Positions 1 to 7,936 of a stretch of 16,358 nucleotides of DNA are shown here, piece after piece; positions within the stretch are counted from its first letter, which is position 1, and the number at the start of each line of letters is the position of its first letter. Made by a program: the position numbers and the translations under genes. The notes beneath the pieces were generated by a model. The model searched no databases, was not told where the DNA came from, and saw only the letters and a program-made list of their open reading frames with translations. Source of the stretch: Planctomycetota bacterium (GTDB lineage: Bacteria > Planctomycetota > Phycisphaerae > Sedimentisphaerales > SM23-30); the NCBI GenBank assembly GCA_022705365.1, contig JAKJEP010000032.1, positions 1-16,358 on the forward strand, given 5' to 3'.

Positions 1-1096
1 CCGTCCTCCAGCAGGGCGATAAGCTCATCGGCGCCTCGTACGACATCGACGGCGAAATCCTGCGGCTGCCGCTGGGGGTCTTCGCCATGATCGCTCCCTT
101 TAACTTCCCAGCCATGGTGCCGTTCTGGTTTTTGCCGTATGCCCTGGCTACTGGCAATACCTACGTCCTCAAGGTATCGGAACGGGTGCCCCTGACTATG
201 CAGCTTATTACCAAGTATATCGACCAGATCGGTCTGCCGCCAGGGGTGTTCAATCTGGTCAATGGGGATAAGGTGGTCGCGGAAGCCTGGTCGGTTCGAG
301 CCGTACCTGCAAAATCGTGGCGGAGAAATGCGCCAAAACGAATAAACGCTTCCAGGCTATGGGCTCGGCCAAAAACCACCTGGTGGCTATGCCGGATGCC
401 CGGATGGGGGATATGATTCGGAATATGGTCACTTCCTGTTACGGCTGTGCGGGCCAGCGGTGCATGGCTTCCTCGGTAATTGTCGGGGTCGGAGATATCA
501 TATATAAAAAACTTTGCGATGAATTCGTCAAGGCCTCACGGGAGGTAATCATGGCCAATCCCCTGGACCCGCAGGTAGCGGATGAAGAAATGGTACTCGG
601 CCCCGTCATCTCCGCGAAAGCCAAACAGTTCATCCTCAGCATGATCGAGACAGGGATTAAAGAAGGTGCAACCCTGGCCCTGGACGGGCGAAAGGCGTTG
701 GTCCCCGGCTGCGAAAACGGCTACTTCATCGGTCCCACCGTCTTTACCGATGTCCAGCCGGGTATGGAGATCCATAAAACGGAGATCTTCGGCCCGGTGG
801 TGGCAATGATCAAGGCTGGTACCCTGGATGAGGCGATCCGGATCATCAACCATCATCGCTACGGCAACGGGGCCTCAATTTACACCCAGAACGGCTACTA
901 TGCCCGGAAATTCAAACTGGAGGTCGAATGCGGGATGATCGGCGTCAATGTCGGTATCCCTGCCCCGGTGGCCTATCTGCCCTTTGGCGGCATGAAAGAC
1001 TCCCAGCATGCTGACATCAAGGCCCAGGGCAAGGCCATTATTAATTTCTTTACCGAAGATAAAATTATCACCGAACGCTACTGGACGGAAGAATAA
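1..1096 (+). pseudogene. mmsA: methylmalonate-semialdehyde dehydrogenase, internally deleted and frameshifted, 5' end outside window
   Basis: The reading frame is open from base 3 and gives the CoA-acylating aldehyde dehydrogenase signature IAPFNFPAMVPFWFLPYALA, then NGDKVVAEA at about 261-287. It breaks there. From base 290 another frame resumes with VGSSRTCKIVAEKCAKTNKR and continues to the stop at 1094-1096. It includes the catalytic-cysteine region GQRCMA and the C-terminal YLPFGGMKDS. Only two bases separate the two homologous blocks, whereas family members (MmsA/IolA) have about 12 residues there (the L-x-HPxVKxxSF stretch). A deletion of about 34 bp is therefore inferred. The intact enzyme converts methylmalonate or malonate semialdehyde to propionyl- or acetyl-CoA in valine or myo-inositol breakdown. 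A start at 317 could give only a protein lacking the N-terminal half of the NAD fold, so function is unlikely. An assembly error is the alternative, but a missing 34 bp is a large one. Confidence 0.88.
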
Positions 1097-1112
1097 GCAA
1101 GGAAACAGTAAG

Positions 1113-2174
1113 ATGACGAATTGTATATTGAAACAAATGACCACAACGACCCCGACGGAATTCTGGAACGATACCTGCGAAGTGGAATCACTGCGCCGGG
1201 CTGTCGAATGGGGAGCGACTGGCGCGACCAGCAATCCGGTGATTGTCCTGGAATGTGTGAAAAAGAATCCCTCCCGCTGGATTCATGAGGTGGCGGAAAT
1301 CCGCCAGCAAAAGAAGCATTTTTCCGAAATTGAAATTGCCTGGGAACTGATCCGTCGCCTGGCTTTGCTGGCCATGCCGGTATTAAAGCCTCTTTACGAG
1401 CAGAGCCGGGGCCGCCAGGGCCGGGTGACGATCCAGGTGAACCCAGTCTATTTTACCAATACCGACAAGATGATCGAACACGCCCTGGAAATCTCCCAAT
1501 GGGGTGAGAATCTCGCGATTAAGATTCCGGCGGTGGAGGCTGGGTTCCCAGCCATGGAAGAATTAACCGCCCGGGGCTTATCGATACTTTCCACCATCCA
1601 ATATACCCTGCCCCAGGCCATTGCCACAGCAGAGGCCTTCGAGCGAGGGTATAAACGCGCGCAAAAGAATGGCATCGATAGTACCCGCATGAACAGTTGG
1701 GCGGCAATCATGGTGGGCCGGCTGGATGACCATCTCCGGGATGAACAGAAAAAGCATAATATCCCGGTCAATACCGAAGACATTCATTATGCCAGCCTGG
1801 CCGTATTTAAGAAAGTGGCGAAGGTATTCCGGGAAAACCGCTATCGCTGCCAGCCGATGGCGGCTGCCATTCGCGGATCGTATCACTGCCTGGATTATGT
1901 CGGCGGGAACGTGGTGATTACCCTGCCGCCGGCCTGGCAGGAGTTTATCAATGGCACGGATGGCCCGATCATTCCGGATGCAATCGATCAGCCGGTGCCG
2001 GCCGGTAAAATCGAAATCCTGCGTAAGTATTTTCCCGATTTCCAACGGGCCTACGAAGCGGACGGTATGAAAGTAGAGGAATTTATAGCCTTCGGCTCTA
2101 CCCGCAAGACCCTGCGGCAATTCATCGGCGGCTATGAAGAACTGCTGCACTTTGTCCGGGACTGTATGTTATAG
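1113..2174 (+). CDS. transaldolase-family protein
   Basis: The 353-residue product has the transaldolase barrel landmarks: the TSNPV motif near residues 39-43 (the TNPSL/TSNP position at the end of strand 1), IKIPA with the Schiff-base lysine at about K137, and WAAIMVGRLDDHL near 196-208. Transaldolases transfer a dihydroxyacetone unit between sugar phosphates in the cytosol (pentose phosphate pathway). The protein is longer than bacterial TalB-type proteins (about 315 residues) and much longer than MipB/TalC types (about 215-220). It may therefore act on a different sugar. The start at 1113 is chosen because AAGGAAA lies 8-14 bases upstream. ATG 1137 is a weaker alternative. It begins 16 bases after the broken dehydrogenase gene on the same strand, so the two were probably one sugar or inositol catabolism operon. 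The frame is intact, unlike both of its neighbours. Confidence 0.8.
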   Translation: MTNCILKQMTTTTPTEFWNDTCEVESLRRAVEWGATGATSNPVIVLECVKKNPSRWIHEVAEIRQQKKHFSEIEIAWELIRRLALLAMPVLKPLYEQSRGRQGRVTIQVNPVYFTNTDKMIEHALEISQWGENLAIKIPAVEAGFPAMEELTARGLSILSTIQYTLPQAIATAEAFERGYKRAQKNGIDSTRMNSWAAIMVGRLDDHLRDEQKKHNIPVNTEDIHYASLAVFKKVAKVFRENRYRCQPMAAAIRGSYHCLDYVGGNVVITLPPAWQEFINGTDGPIIPDAIDQPVPAGKIEILRKYFPDFQRAYEADGMKVEEFIAFGSTRKTLRQFIGGYEELLHFVRDCML

Positions 2175-2198
2175 GATGGCGTTGGATGGCAAATCTGA

Positions 2199-2846
2199 TT
2201 ATCGATTGATGAATGTTCCGGGGTAACAACCGCGGCGGAAATGAAATATCTAATGAAACATCTGGCGAAAAAAAGAATTCCGCTTTTCTCGATAGCACCG
2301 GCGATCGGTTTTACCAAGAAAGAGGAAGACCATCCGGAATTACAGAATTATTTGCGTAACGTACTGCCGGAGATAAATGATATCACCAGAGATAACGGAC
2401 TGATTTTGGGAATCCATTCCGGCGACGGCAAGACGAAGGAAACCCGCCGTCTGATAGGGGACATCACAGAGGGCAGCGTCTGGCATAAAGTTTCTCCGGA
2501 TCGCCAACGGACCTTTTTTCAGTTTCTGGCGGAATCGGCGGATGGTTCCGATGAGAAAATACTATTTGATGAGATATTTCAATATCTGCATCGAATGGTC
2601 CGGCAGGGAGCAGAGTCGGACGAAAAAGATTTTGTCGACAATTGCCGCCAAAGCCTGACGGAATTCAAGAAACGGCCTTCCCAAAGACCTGCCGCTGCAT
2701 GCCGGATGTTTTATGATTTTGGTTTTTTGGCAGTTCGGCCCTTCCGGCTGAAACTGGACTTGCTCAGCGAGAATTTTGCAAAACGTTATTATGAGGCGGA
2801 TTTTCAATATATCAAAGACCTGGCGGAGAGTTTGGGATGGATATAA
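2199..2846 (+). pseudogene. tagaturonate-epimerase-like (UxaE) C-terminal fragment
   Basis: The frame opens after a TGA at 2196 and reads without interruption to a stop at 2844-2846. Before the first ATG (2241) it already gives homologous-looking sequence: SIDECSGVTTAAEMKYLMK, then IPLFSIAPAIGFT and LILGIHSGDGKT. These resemble the 'DE..T.PEE', 'TIAPKFTG' and 'LSVHSGSDKFS' blocks of UxaE-type tagaturonate/fructuronate epimerases as I remember the family (about 480-500 residues). UxaE interconverts tagaturonate and fructuronate in galacturonate breakdown. Only about 215 codons remain, and the upstream gene ends just 24 bases before this frame opens. The N-terminal half is thus missing and no good start precedes the homology. 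A short protein from ATG 2241 is formally possible, but it would begin inside the fold. The family assignment is moderate; the truncation is directly visible if that assignment holds. Confidence 0.6.
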
Positions 2847-2897
2847 AAAGGAATCCGGACAATTGGCTTTATATATTTAGTCCTAAAGGAAAATTTT

Positions 2898-3944
2898 ATG
2901 AAAGCATTGGTTAAGTATTCCCAGGAAGATGGGGCCGCCGAAATCCGCGACGTCCCCGAATGTCAAATCCAATCCCCCGAAGAAGTTAAAATCAAGATTC
3001 AAAAAACCGCCATCTGCGGCACGGATATCAAAGTCCTGCACGGCAGAGATCAAATGTTCCGCCCGCCGGTGATTATGGGCCATGAGTTTTCCGGGATCGT
3101 AGTGGAAACCGGCAAAGAGGTCTCCCGCCTTACGGCCGGTGATCAGGTCGTTGTCGAACCCACCGTAAAAATCTGCGGCCAGTGCCGCTATTGCCGCGGC
3201 GGCAGCTATAATCTTTGTTCCCACCGCCTGATCGCCGGTTTTTCCGCACCGGGCAGCTTCACCGAATATGCGGTCCGAAACGAAAAGTTTGTCCATAAGC
3301 TGCCCGGGGGCGTGGATCTGGCTGCCGGTGCTCTAGGTGAACCCCTGGCCGTCAGCGTCCATGCCGCCCTGGAAAGAAGCCGGATTCTGCCCGGCGATGT
3401 GGTAGTGATTACCGGACCCGGAACCACGGGTCTTCTCATCACGCAAATTGCCGCGGCCGCTGGCGGGCGGGTTCTGATGGTGGGAACCGCCGCCGATGCG
3501 GACCGCCTGAACATCGCCTGCCAGATAGGGGCGGAACATACATTCGCTATCCAAACTCAAAAGCCCTTGCTGGTAAATACCGTACAGGAGCTGACTTCCG
3601 GATATGGCGCGGACCTGGTATTCGAGTGCAGCGGAGTGGAAACCGCCGCCAATCTGTGCCTGGAACTGTCCTCCAAACAGGGGCAGTATATTCAGGTCGG
3701 CATATTTGCGGGCAAAAATGTTTCCATCAACCTGGACACCCTGTGTTACCGGGAAATCAGCCTGGTGGGAACCTTTTCGCAAAAACCATCCGCCTGGAAA
3801 AAAGCCCTGGAACTGCTGCATACCGGGAAGATCCATCTTTCCCCTCTGCTCGGACCAACTCTACCCCTGTCGGATTGGAAAAAAGGTTTTGCCCTCATGG
3901 AAAAACGTCAGGCCGTCAAAGTTCTTTTTGATCCGATATTTTGA
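2898..3944 (+). CDS. zinc-dependent medium-chain alcohol/polyol dehydrogenase
   Basis: This is a complete 348-residue MDR-family dehydrogenase of normal length. The catalytic zinc ligands are visible at C40 (AICGTD), H62-E63 (GHEFSG) and E148 (GEPL). The structural zinc lobe has C93, C96, C99 and C107 (CGQCRYCRGGSYNLC). The Rossmann nucleotide loop GPGTTG is at about 173-178. Such enzymes oxidise secondary alcohols of sugars or threonine with NAD(P). Sorbitol/xylitol, threonine and galactitol dehydrogenases share this layout, and sequence reading alone does not choose between them. AAAGGAAAA sits 6-14 bases before the ATG. The setting among transaldolase and uronate-epimerase-like genes favours a sugar or sugar-acid substrate. 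No defect is seen. Confidence 0.9.
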   Translation: MKALVKYSQEDGAAEIRDVPECQIQSPEEVKIKIQKTAICGTDIKVLHGRDQMFRPPVIMGHEFSGIVVETGKEVSRLTAGDQVVVEPTVKICGQCRYCRGGSYNLCSHRLIAGFSAPGSFTEYAVRNEKFVHKLPGGVDLAAGALGEPLAVSVHAALERSRILPGDVVVITGPGTTGLLITQIAAAAGGRVLMVGTAADADRLNIACQIGAEHTFAIQTQKPLLVNTVQELTSGYGADLVFECSGVETAANLCLELSSKQGQYIQVGIFAGKNVSINLDTLCYREISLVGTFSQKPSAWKKALELLHTGKIHLSPLLGPTLPLSDWKKGFALMEKRQAVKVLFDPIF

Positions 3945-4029
3945 TGAACCAGTAAACAGAAGACGGCCTATCCTTATGTTTTGTTGTGTAATTGGTACAT
4001 GGAATTACCATAGCAGAAAGATTGTATAA

Positions 4030-4158
4030 GAATATGAAGAATTTGGCTTTACAGAAGAACAAACCATTGTGCTGCTGTGGTGTGAAGGCCTGAAATCGGA
4101 ACATGTTAAACTTATCGCCGAAGCGATTCATAAAGTCATCCGCGTCAATAAAAGATAA
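4030..4158 (+). pseudogene. short C-terminal stub, possibly DegT/DnrJ-type aminotransferase
   Basis: The frame opens after a TAA at 4027 and gives 42 codons: FGFTEEQTIVLLWCEGLK, then EHVKLIAEAIHKVI, to a stop at 4156-4158. There is no start codon in it. The pattern of a short hydrophobic strand, a connecting turn, and an amphipathic 'xxIAEAIxKVx' helix at the very end resembles the C-terminal tail of DegT/DnrJ/EryC1/StrS PLP aminotransferases. It is the only protein-like stretch in the 276 bases between the dehydrogenase and metallopeptidase genes. The assignment rests on a short weak pattern and could be wrong. That it is a remnant with no start is clear. Confidence 0.3.
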
Positions 4159-4220
4159 AAGTTCTACACCGATCAGATAAAGAAACAGATTTATTTTACA
4201 ATGTAGGAGTTTTATATTCG

Positions 4221-5699
4221 ATGAAAATCTATATAGGAGGTATATACCAGGAAACCAATACCTTTTGCCCCTATTTGTCGGATCTGAGTTTTTTCCAAAG
4301 AGGGTATTATTTAAAAGGACCTCAAATTCGCGAAGTATTGCGCGGAACCAATACGGAAGTGGGAGGATTTTGTCAAATATTGGAAAGTCATTCCGACATG
4401 GAGATTGCGGATGGAATGGCAGCTTTTGCCGTACCGTATGGCAGATTATCCTCGCAAACCTTTACGATATTAGCCGAAGATATAGAAAAGACCCTGAAAA
4501 GCCGGTTGCCTGTCGATGGGGTGTTACTTACCCTGCATGGTTCCCTCGTCTCGGAAGAGGAAGATGATTGTGACGGCACTATTTTAGAAAGAGTTCGATC
4601 GGTAGTAGGGCCCCATGTTCCCGTGGTTTGCACTCTGGATTATCATGCTGCGATTACGGAAAAAATGCGGCAAAACGCTGATTTATTAGTGGGGTATCGC
4701 ACCTATCCCCATGTGGATTATGCCCAGGCAGGCGTCAGGGCCGCCCGGAACCTTTTGCGTCTCATACCAGATAAATCGCGGCCTTATCCCGTTTTTAAAC
4801 GATTGCCGATGATAGTGCCTCCGGAAAATGCAGAAACGGAAAAAGGCCCCATGGCCGAAGGGATGGCTCGATTGCAAATTTTGGATAGGGACGAAAAGGT
4901 GATTTCTGCTTCCCTGTTCTGCTCCCAACCCTGGCTGGATGTTCCTGACAACAACCTTTCCCTGATTATATATACAAAAGAGAGAGATACTGGTTATTAT
5001 AGTGAGTACGCACAACGTATTTTAGATTCTATATGGGAAAAACGGCAAGAATTCCTGGTGGATTTTCCCGATATCAAGACGGTTCTGGCGAATATAGGGC
5101 AATATCCAAAACCCGTAATCTTAATCGATTCCGGGGATATTACCACCGCCGGCTGCCCCGGTGACAGCACCGAAATTTTGCGGGCACTTCTGGATTTTTC
5201 ATCCCCTTGGAAAACAATAATACCCTTGGTGGATCCGGAAACCGTTCAACGTGCCGTCGCAGTGGGAAAGGGCAACGAGGGAGAATTCTTCCCCGGCGGC
5301 AGTCCGAATGGCGGATATAACTTGCGTACCCCGGTGAAAGCCCGGGTGCTCTCCCTGTCCGATACCCCGATTCGGATAAAGGGGCAATCGTTAGCCGGAT
5401 TAAAATTGGATATGGGATGCAGAGTATGCCTGAAAATGAATGAAGCCATCCATTTAATTGTCACAGAATATTCCTCCTGGGCGCACGATCCGGAGTTTAT
5501 ACGCAGTATGTTGCTGAAACCGGAAGACTTTGACATCCTTGTGCAAAAGTCTCATAAATTATTCCGTGCCGCCTATGCCAATATCGCCCGGTCCGTGATT
5601 GCGGTTGGCACTTCCGGCTGTTCTTCGCCCAGGCTGGATCAATTTGTCTTTACTAAAGTAAAAAGGCCTGTTTTTCCCTTGGATCCCTTCGAGGAGTGA
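4221..5699 (+). CDS. M81-family (MlrC-like) metallopeptidase
   Basis: The 492-residue product matches the length and motif order of M81 proteins. It begins with GGIYQETNTF (usually a HETN motif). Next come LLTLHGSLVSEEEDDCDGT (residues 102-120), CTLDYHAAI with the D140-x-H142 zinc pair, and GYRTYPHVDY with H164. The C-terminal domain has DSGDITTAGCPGDSTEILRA and ends with a basic RPVFPLD tail. The founding member, MlrC of the microcystin degradation pathway, is a zinc hydrolase of linear peptides. Most family members are of unknown substrate and occur beside sugar or amino-acid catabolic genes, as here. TAGGAG lies 11 bases upstream of the ATG. No signal peptide or membrane segment is visible, so it is probably cytosolic. 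The Q at the usual first His position is noted as odd. Confidence 0.88.
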   Translation: MKIYIGGIYQETNTFCPYLSDLSFFQRGYYLKGPQIREVLRGTNTEVGGFCQILESHSDMEIADGMAAFAVPYGRLSSQTFTILAEDIEKTLKSRLPVDGVLLTLHGSLVSEEEDDCDGTILERVRSVVGPHVPVVCTLDYHAAITEKMRQNADLLVGYRTYPHVDYAQAGVRAARNLLRLIPDKSRPYPVFKRLPMIVPPENAETEKGPMAEGMARLQILDRDEKVISASLFCSQPWLDVPDNNLSLIIYTKERDTGYYSEYAQRILDSIWEKRQEFLVDFPDIKTVLANIGQYPKPVILIDSGDITTAGCPGDSTEILRALLDFSSPWKTIIPLVDPETVQRAVAVGKGNEGEFFPGGSPNGGYNLRTPVKARVLSLSDTPIRIKGQSLAGLKLDMGCRVCLKMNEAIHLIVTEYSSWAHDPEFIRSMLLKPEDFDILVQKSHKLFRAAYANIARSVIAVGTSGCSSPRLDQFVFTKVKRPVFPLDPFEE

Positions 5700-5786
5700 A
5701 AAACAAACATCTCGAAACGCACAAGGAAATACTATTCATAAATTGAATGCAGATCCAGACAAAATATTCCTATTGGAGATAATGAA

Positions 5787-5942
5787 ATGGCAAAAGCAAT
5801 GAATCATCGGGAAAGAGTGATGGCCGCCGTATCCCACCAGCAGCCGGATACCAGCGTCAGCCGGTCACCCGTGTCAAAAGCTCTTCGACGCTTTGTTTTT
5901 GGGGAGCGAGAGCCGTTATTGGATTTCAAAACCGACTTTTAA
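5787..5942 (+). pseudogene. N-terminal stub of a uroporphyrinogen-decarboxylase-family gene
   Basis: ATG 5787 follows TTGGAG with good spacing. It gives MAKA, then MNHRERVMAAVSHQQPD, the stereotyped beginning of URO-D / MtaA-like proteins (NxRERVLAALxHxxPDRVP). The homology stops after the aspartate at about codon 21, where 'RVP' and the barrel should follow. The remaining codons look random and the frame closes at 5940-5942. The normal protein is about 340-400 residues, so nearly all of the gene has been deleted while its ribosome binding site and first exon-like block survive. Paralogues of this family are numerous in PVC bacteria and often act in corrinoid-dependent methyl transfer rather than heme synthesis. 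The 210 bases from here to the tRNA hold nothing I recognise. Confidence 0.65.
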
Positions 5943-6152
5943 CGGTTCCGTCAAATTTGCTTGCAAAATCTGCCTGTTGGCGGTAAAGTTGGGGGGAGTT
6001 TGGCAGAGAGTGTTTTTCGGCTGAGGATTGCCCTTGACGGATAACCGGAACGGAAAGGATGCGTATAAGTCGTTTCATCCGATGGGTTTGCGGGGCAGGC
6101 GGCGTTCCGGAAGATGCTTTCCAAGGTGTAAGTATTTGACTGATAACAGGTT

Positions 6153-6224
6153 GGGCCTGTAGCTCAGCGGTAGAGCAGTGGACTCATAATCCATTGGTCC
6201 TTGGTTCGAATCCAAGTAGGCCCA
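6153..6224 (+). tRNA. tRNA with anticodon CAT (elongator Met, or Ile2 read with lysidine)
   Basis: A full cloverleaf can be drawn. The acceptor GGGCCTG pairs with TAGGCCC (one G-T at the base). The D arm is GCTC/GAGC. The anticodon stem GTGGA/TCCAT encloses loop CTCATAA, so the anticodon is CAT. The T arm CTTGG/CCAAG encloses TTCGAAT, and the discriminator is A. CCA is not encoded. G1-C72 pairing rules against a bacterial initiator tRNA, so this is elongator tRNA-Met or tRNA-Ile2, which a sequence reading cannot settle. It is the integration target of both downstream elements. Only this copy has the 5' half, so it is the functional gene. Confidence 0.95.
6181..6224 (+). repeat. attachment-site core, copy 1 (within the tRNA 3' half)
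   Basis: These 44 bases, from the inner anticodon stem to the discriminator A, are identical to 12825-12868 in the same orientation. The flanking bases differ on both sides (g versus a before; g versus t after). A tRNA 3'-half direct repeat bounding an integrase gene is the classic att arrangement of tyrosine-recombinase elements. This copy rebuilds the intact tRNA. Confidence 0.95.
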
Positions 6225-6294
6225 GTTTGTAACCCCTTTTGTGGTAGGAATTTATGAAATGTAAATCTTTGCCTGTTCATGTCTGTTTTAACTC

Positions 6295-6317
6295 TCGCGA
6301 AGCATTCGCGAATTTTT
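6295..6317 (+). terminator. hairpin plus T-tract after the tRNA, facing the integrase gene
   Basis: TCGCGAA-GCA-TTCGCGA forms a perfect 7-bp stem with a 3-base loop, followed by ATTTTT on the + strand. It lies between the rightward tRNA and the converging leftward integrase gene, whose TAA is at 6316-6318. It probably ends tRNA transcription and keeps it out of the element. Confidence 0.6.
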
Positions 6318-7500
6318 ATCCCAGTTTGCTCAGCCGGTCTATGGCTTCGGCCATTTTCTTTGCTGTAACTCCGGCATAATGTTTCAGGGTTGTCGTCACG
6401 TTGGCATGACCGGCCAGCGTCTGAACGCTTTTTACATCCGCCCCGGTTCCTAGTAAATTCGTGCAAAAGGTCCGTCTCAGGTCATGCAGGGTAAACCGCG
6501 GCTTTCCGTCTTTGTCCACCAGTTCAGCCCGGATCACGATTTCCCGGAAATCCCGCTGGACATTGTTTCCCATCCGGCTATTGACCAGGGTATTGAAAAC
6601 CAGCGTGCTTTTGAATCGGTCAACCTGTAGGGCCTGCAGCGCCGAAACCGTTTCCGCCGCCATTGGAACAACCCGGTTTTTCCCGGATTTCGTCCGATGA
6701 TCGGCCTTGTTTCGCACATGCAGCATCCGCCTATCGAAATCAATATCTGACCATTCGAGCGCCAGTATTTCCCCGATCCGCAGGCCCCCGTAATAGCCAA
6801 CGGTGACAATACCCCGCCAGCGGTCATTCTGGCAAGCTCCGTACAGGGCCTTGAAATCAGCCGGTTCGAGTGTGTGAATCGGTTTTTCCGGTTCCTTGAT
6901 AGATAGGGCCTTGCGGTTCCCCTTGAATGGGTTCACCCGGATATATCCGCGTCTCACGGCCTTTTCAAGAGCCGCCTGCAAGGTTCTAAGGGCCTTGTTG
7001 ACGCTCGCGGGTGATACTCCATCGGCCACACGTGCCGTCCTGAATGCCTCCAGCATCTGGAAATCAATCACGGTTAAATCCTTCGGGTGACAGGCTGCCT
7101 TGAATTGTTTCAAAACCAATTCGTGTTCATAACAGGCCCCCTTAGAATGGGTATCCTCAATGCTCTGTAAATGCTCCTGAACGAAAGAATCGTAATCAAT
7201 GGCCGTTATGCCCTTTTGTTCGCAGGATTCAAGCTCCTGGCGTTTCTTTCCCTGAACATGGCTGGCATAGGCTTTGTCCGGTCCTGTGGTGATTGACTGA
7301 CGCCGCCCGGTTCGCGGATTTTCCCAAATCACCGAGTAAACAAAGCCCTTACCCATGAAAGACCTTTTCACCTGGTGTAAATCCGCGTCACACTTCGAGC
7401 ATGTTTTCGCGGTTGCCCCGTTCTTGCTCTGGCAGGCGGGGCAGATTTTCACACACCCGGTTTTCCGTTTCGTTACCCAAACATTGATTCTCTTTGACAT
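6316..7500 (-). CDS. int: tyrosine integrase with N-terminal zinc ribbon (element 1)
   Basis: The 394-residue site-specific recombinase shows the catalytic set R241 (GGLRIGE), a K in the hairpin region 265-275, H339-x-x-R342 (LHDLRRT), H365 (AGHAN) and Y375 (KHYAG). Residues 100-200 are the SAM-like core-binding domain. Unusually, residues 20-37 form C-x2-C-x10-C-x2-C (CPAC...CSKC), a zinc ribbon ahead of the arm-binding region, which may help recognise DNA or a partner. The start is supported by GGAG 7 bases before ATG and by a strong promoter 148 bases upstream. The gene reads toward the tRNA and ends 92 bases from the att core, the usual place for an element integrase. It should catalyse insertion at, and with a directionality factor excision from, the tRNA 3' end. 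Confidence 0.95.
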   Translation of the reverse strand: MSKRINVWVTKRKTGCVKICPACQSKNGATAKTCSKCDADLHQVKRSFMGKGFVYSVIWENPRTGRRQSITTGPDKAYASHVQGKKRQELESCEQKGITAIDYDSFVQEHLQSIEDTHSKGACYEHELVLKQFKAACHPKDLTVIDFQMLEAFRTARVADGVSPASVNKALRTLQAALEKAVRRGYIRVNPFKGNRKALSIKEPEKPIHTLEPADFKALYGACQNDRWRGIVTVGYYGGLRIGEILALEWSDIDFDRRMLHVRNKADHRTKSGKNRVVPMAAETVSALQALQVDRFKSTLVFNTLVNSRMGNNVQRDFREIVIRAELVDKDGKPRFTLHDLRRTFCTNLLGTGADVKSVQTLAGHANVTTTLKHYAGVTAKKMAEAIDRLSKLG

Positions 7501-7524
7501 GGTTTTTCTCCGTTCTGCGCATGG

Positions 7525-7540
7525 CCAGCCGCCCGGCTGG
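7525..7540 (-). repeat. hairpin in the integrase leader
   Basis: CCAGCC-GCCC-GGCTGG is a 6-bp inverted repeat in the untranslated leader between the integrase promoter and its ribosome binding site. It would fold in the mRNA and could modulate integrase expression. Function is inferred only from position. Confidence 0.4.
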
Positions 7541-7647
7541 AAACAACCTTCGGATTAGGAAGGGTGAACCGAACAACTGGCCATTGCCGCTTTGAATTAT
7601 TTACTTGTCATTTTTTCGGGTATTCCCGAAGGCTGTTTCCGATGATG

Positions 7648-7676
7648 ATTATCGCTGAATCCGGTGTGTACGTCAA
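7648..7676 (-). promoter_or_regulatory. sigma-70-type promoter for the element 1 integrase
   Basis: On the minus strand TTGACG is followed after exactly 17 bases by GATAAT, a close match to -35 and -10 consensus. It lies in the 238-base gap between the HTH gene and the integrase gene and points at the integrase. The integrase can thus be expressed independently of the upstream operon. Confidence 0.7.
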
Positions 7677-7738
7677 GAATAATTTTCAGTTTTTCGTAAC
7701 TTCTTTTCTGACAATGTTTGAGAAGGATTGTATATCTA

Positions 7739-7936
7739 TTAGTCGCGGACAGCCTCTTGTAAAACCGATTGCAAATACTCATTCAGGTGCGCCATTGAAA
7801 ACCTCAATTCTTTCCCGATTTTATAACTGGCAATCTGGCGGGTTCGTCTCAGCCAATAAATCGTCGAAACCGAAACGCCAAGGAAATCGGCGGCTTCGGC
7901 AATCGTCATCAATTTCGGTTTTTCATCAATTATCAT
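7739..7936 (-). CDS. excisionase-like helix-turn-helix protein (element 1)
   Basis: The 65-residue protein fits the helix_turn_helix_17 / MerR-like excisionase domain: MTIAEAADFLGVSVSTIYWLR (about 10-30) as the HTH, then IASYKIGKELRFSMAHLNEYL as the wing and last helix. In integrative elements such proteins bind att arms and turn integration into excision, or act as repressors. Its ATG overlaps the TGA of the preceding 42-codon gene (ATGA), implying translational coupling. It is the last gene of the long leftward cluster before the integrase, typical of an xis gene. A transcriptional regulator role cannot be excluded. Confidence 0.8.
   Translation of the reverse strand: MIIDEKPKLMTIAEAADFLGVSVSTIYWLRRTRQIASYKIGKELRFSMAHLNEYLQSVLQEAVRD

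Noticed and set aside
3604..4029. 141-codon + strand frame overlapping the dehydrogenase 3' end
   Set aside because: It is out of frame with a clearly intact zinc dehydrogenase and rich in Pro/Trp/Arg typical of a shadow frame.
6034..6070. Possible tRNA promoter (TTGACG ... TATAAG)
   Set aside because: The spacing is about 24 bases, too long for a sigma-70 promoter.
6164..6466. 100-codon minus-strand frame over the tRNA and integrase 3' end
   Set aside because: Its C-terminus is simply tRNA antisense and the rest shadows integrase 1. Integrase 1 ends earlier in another frame.
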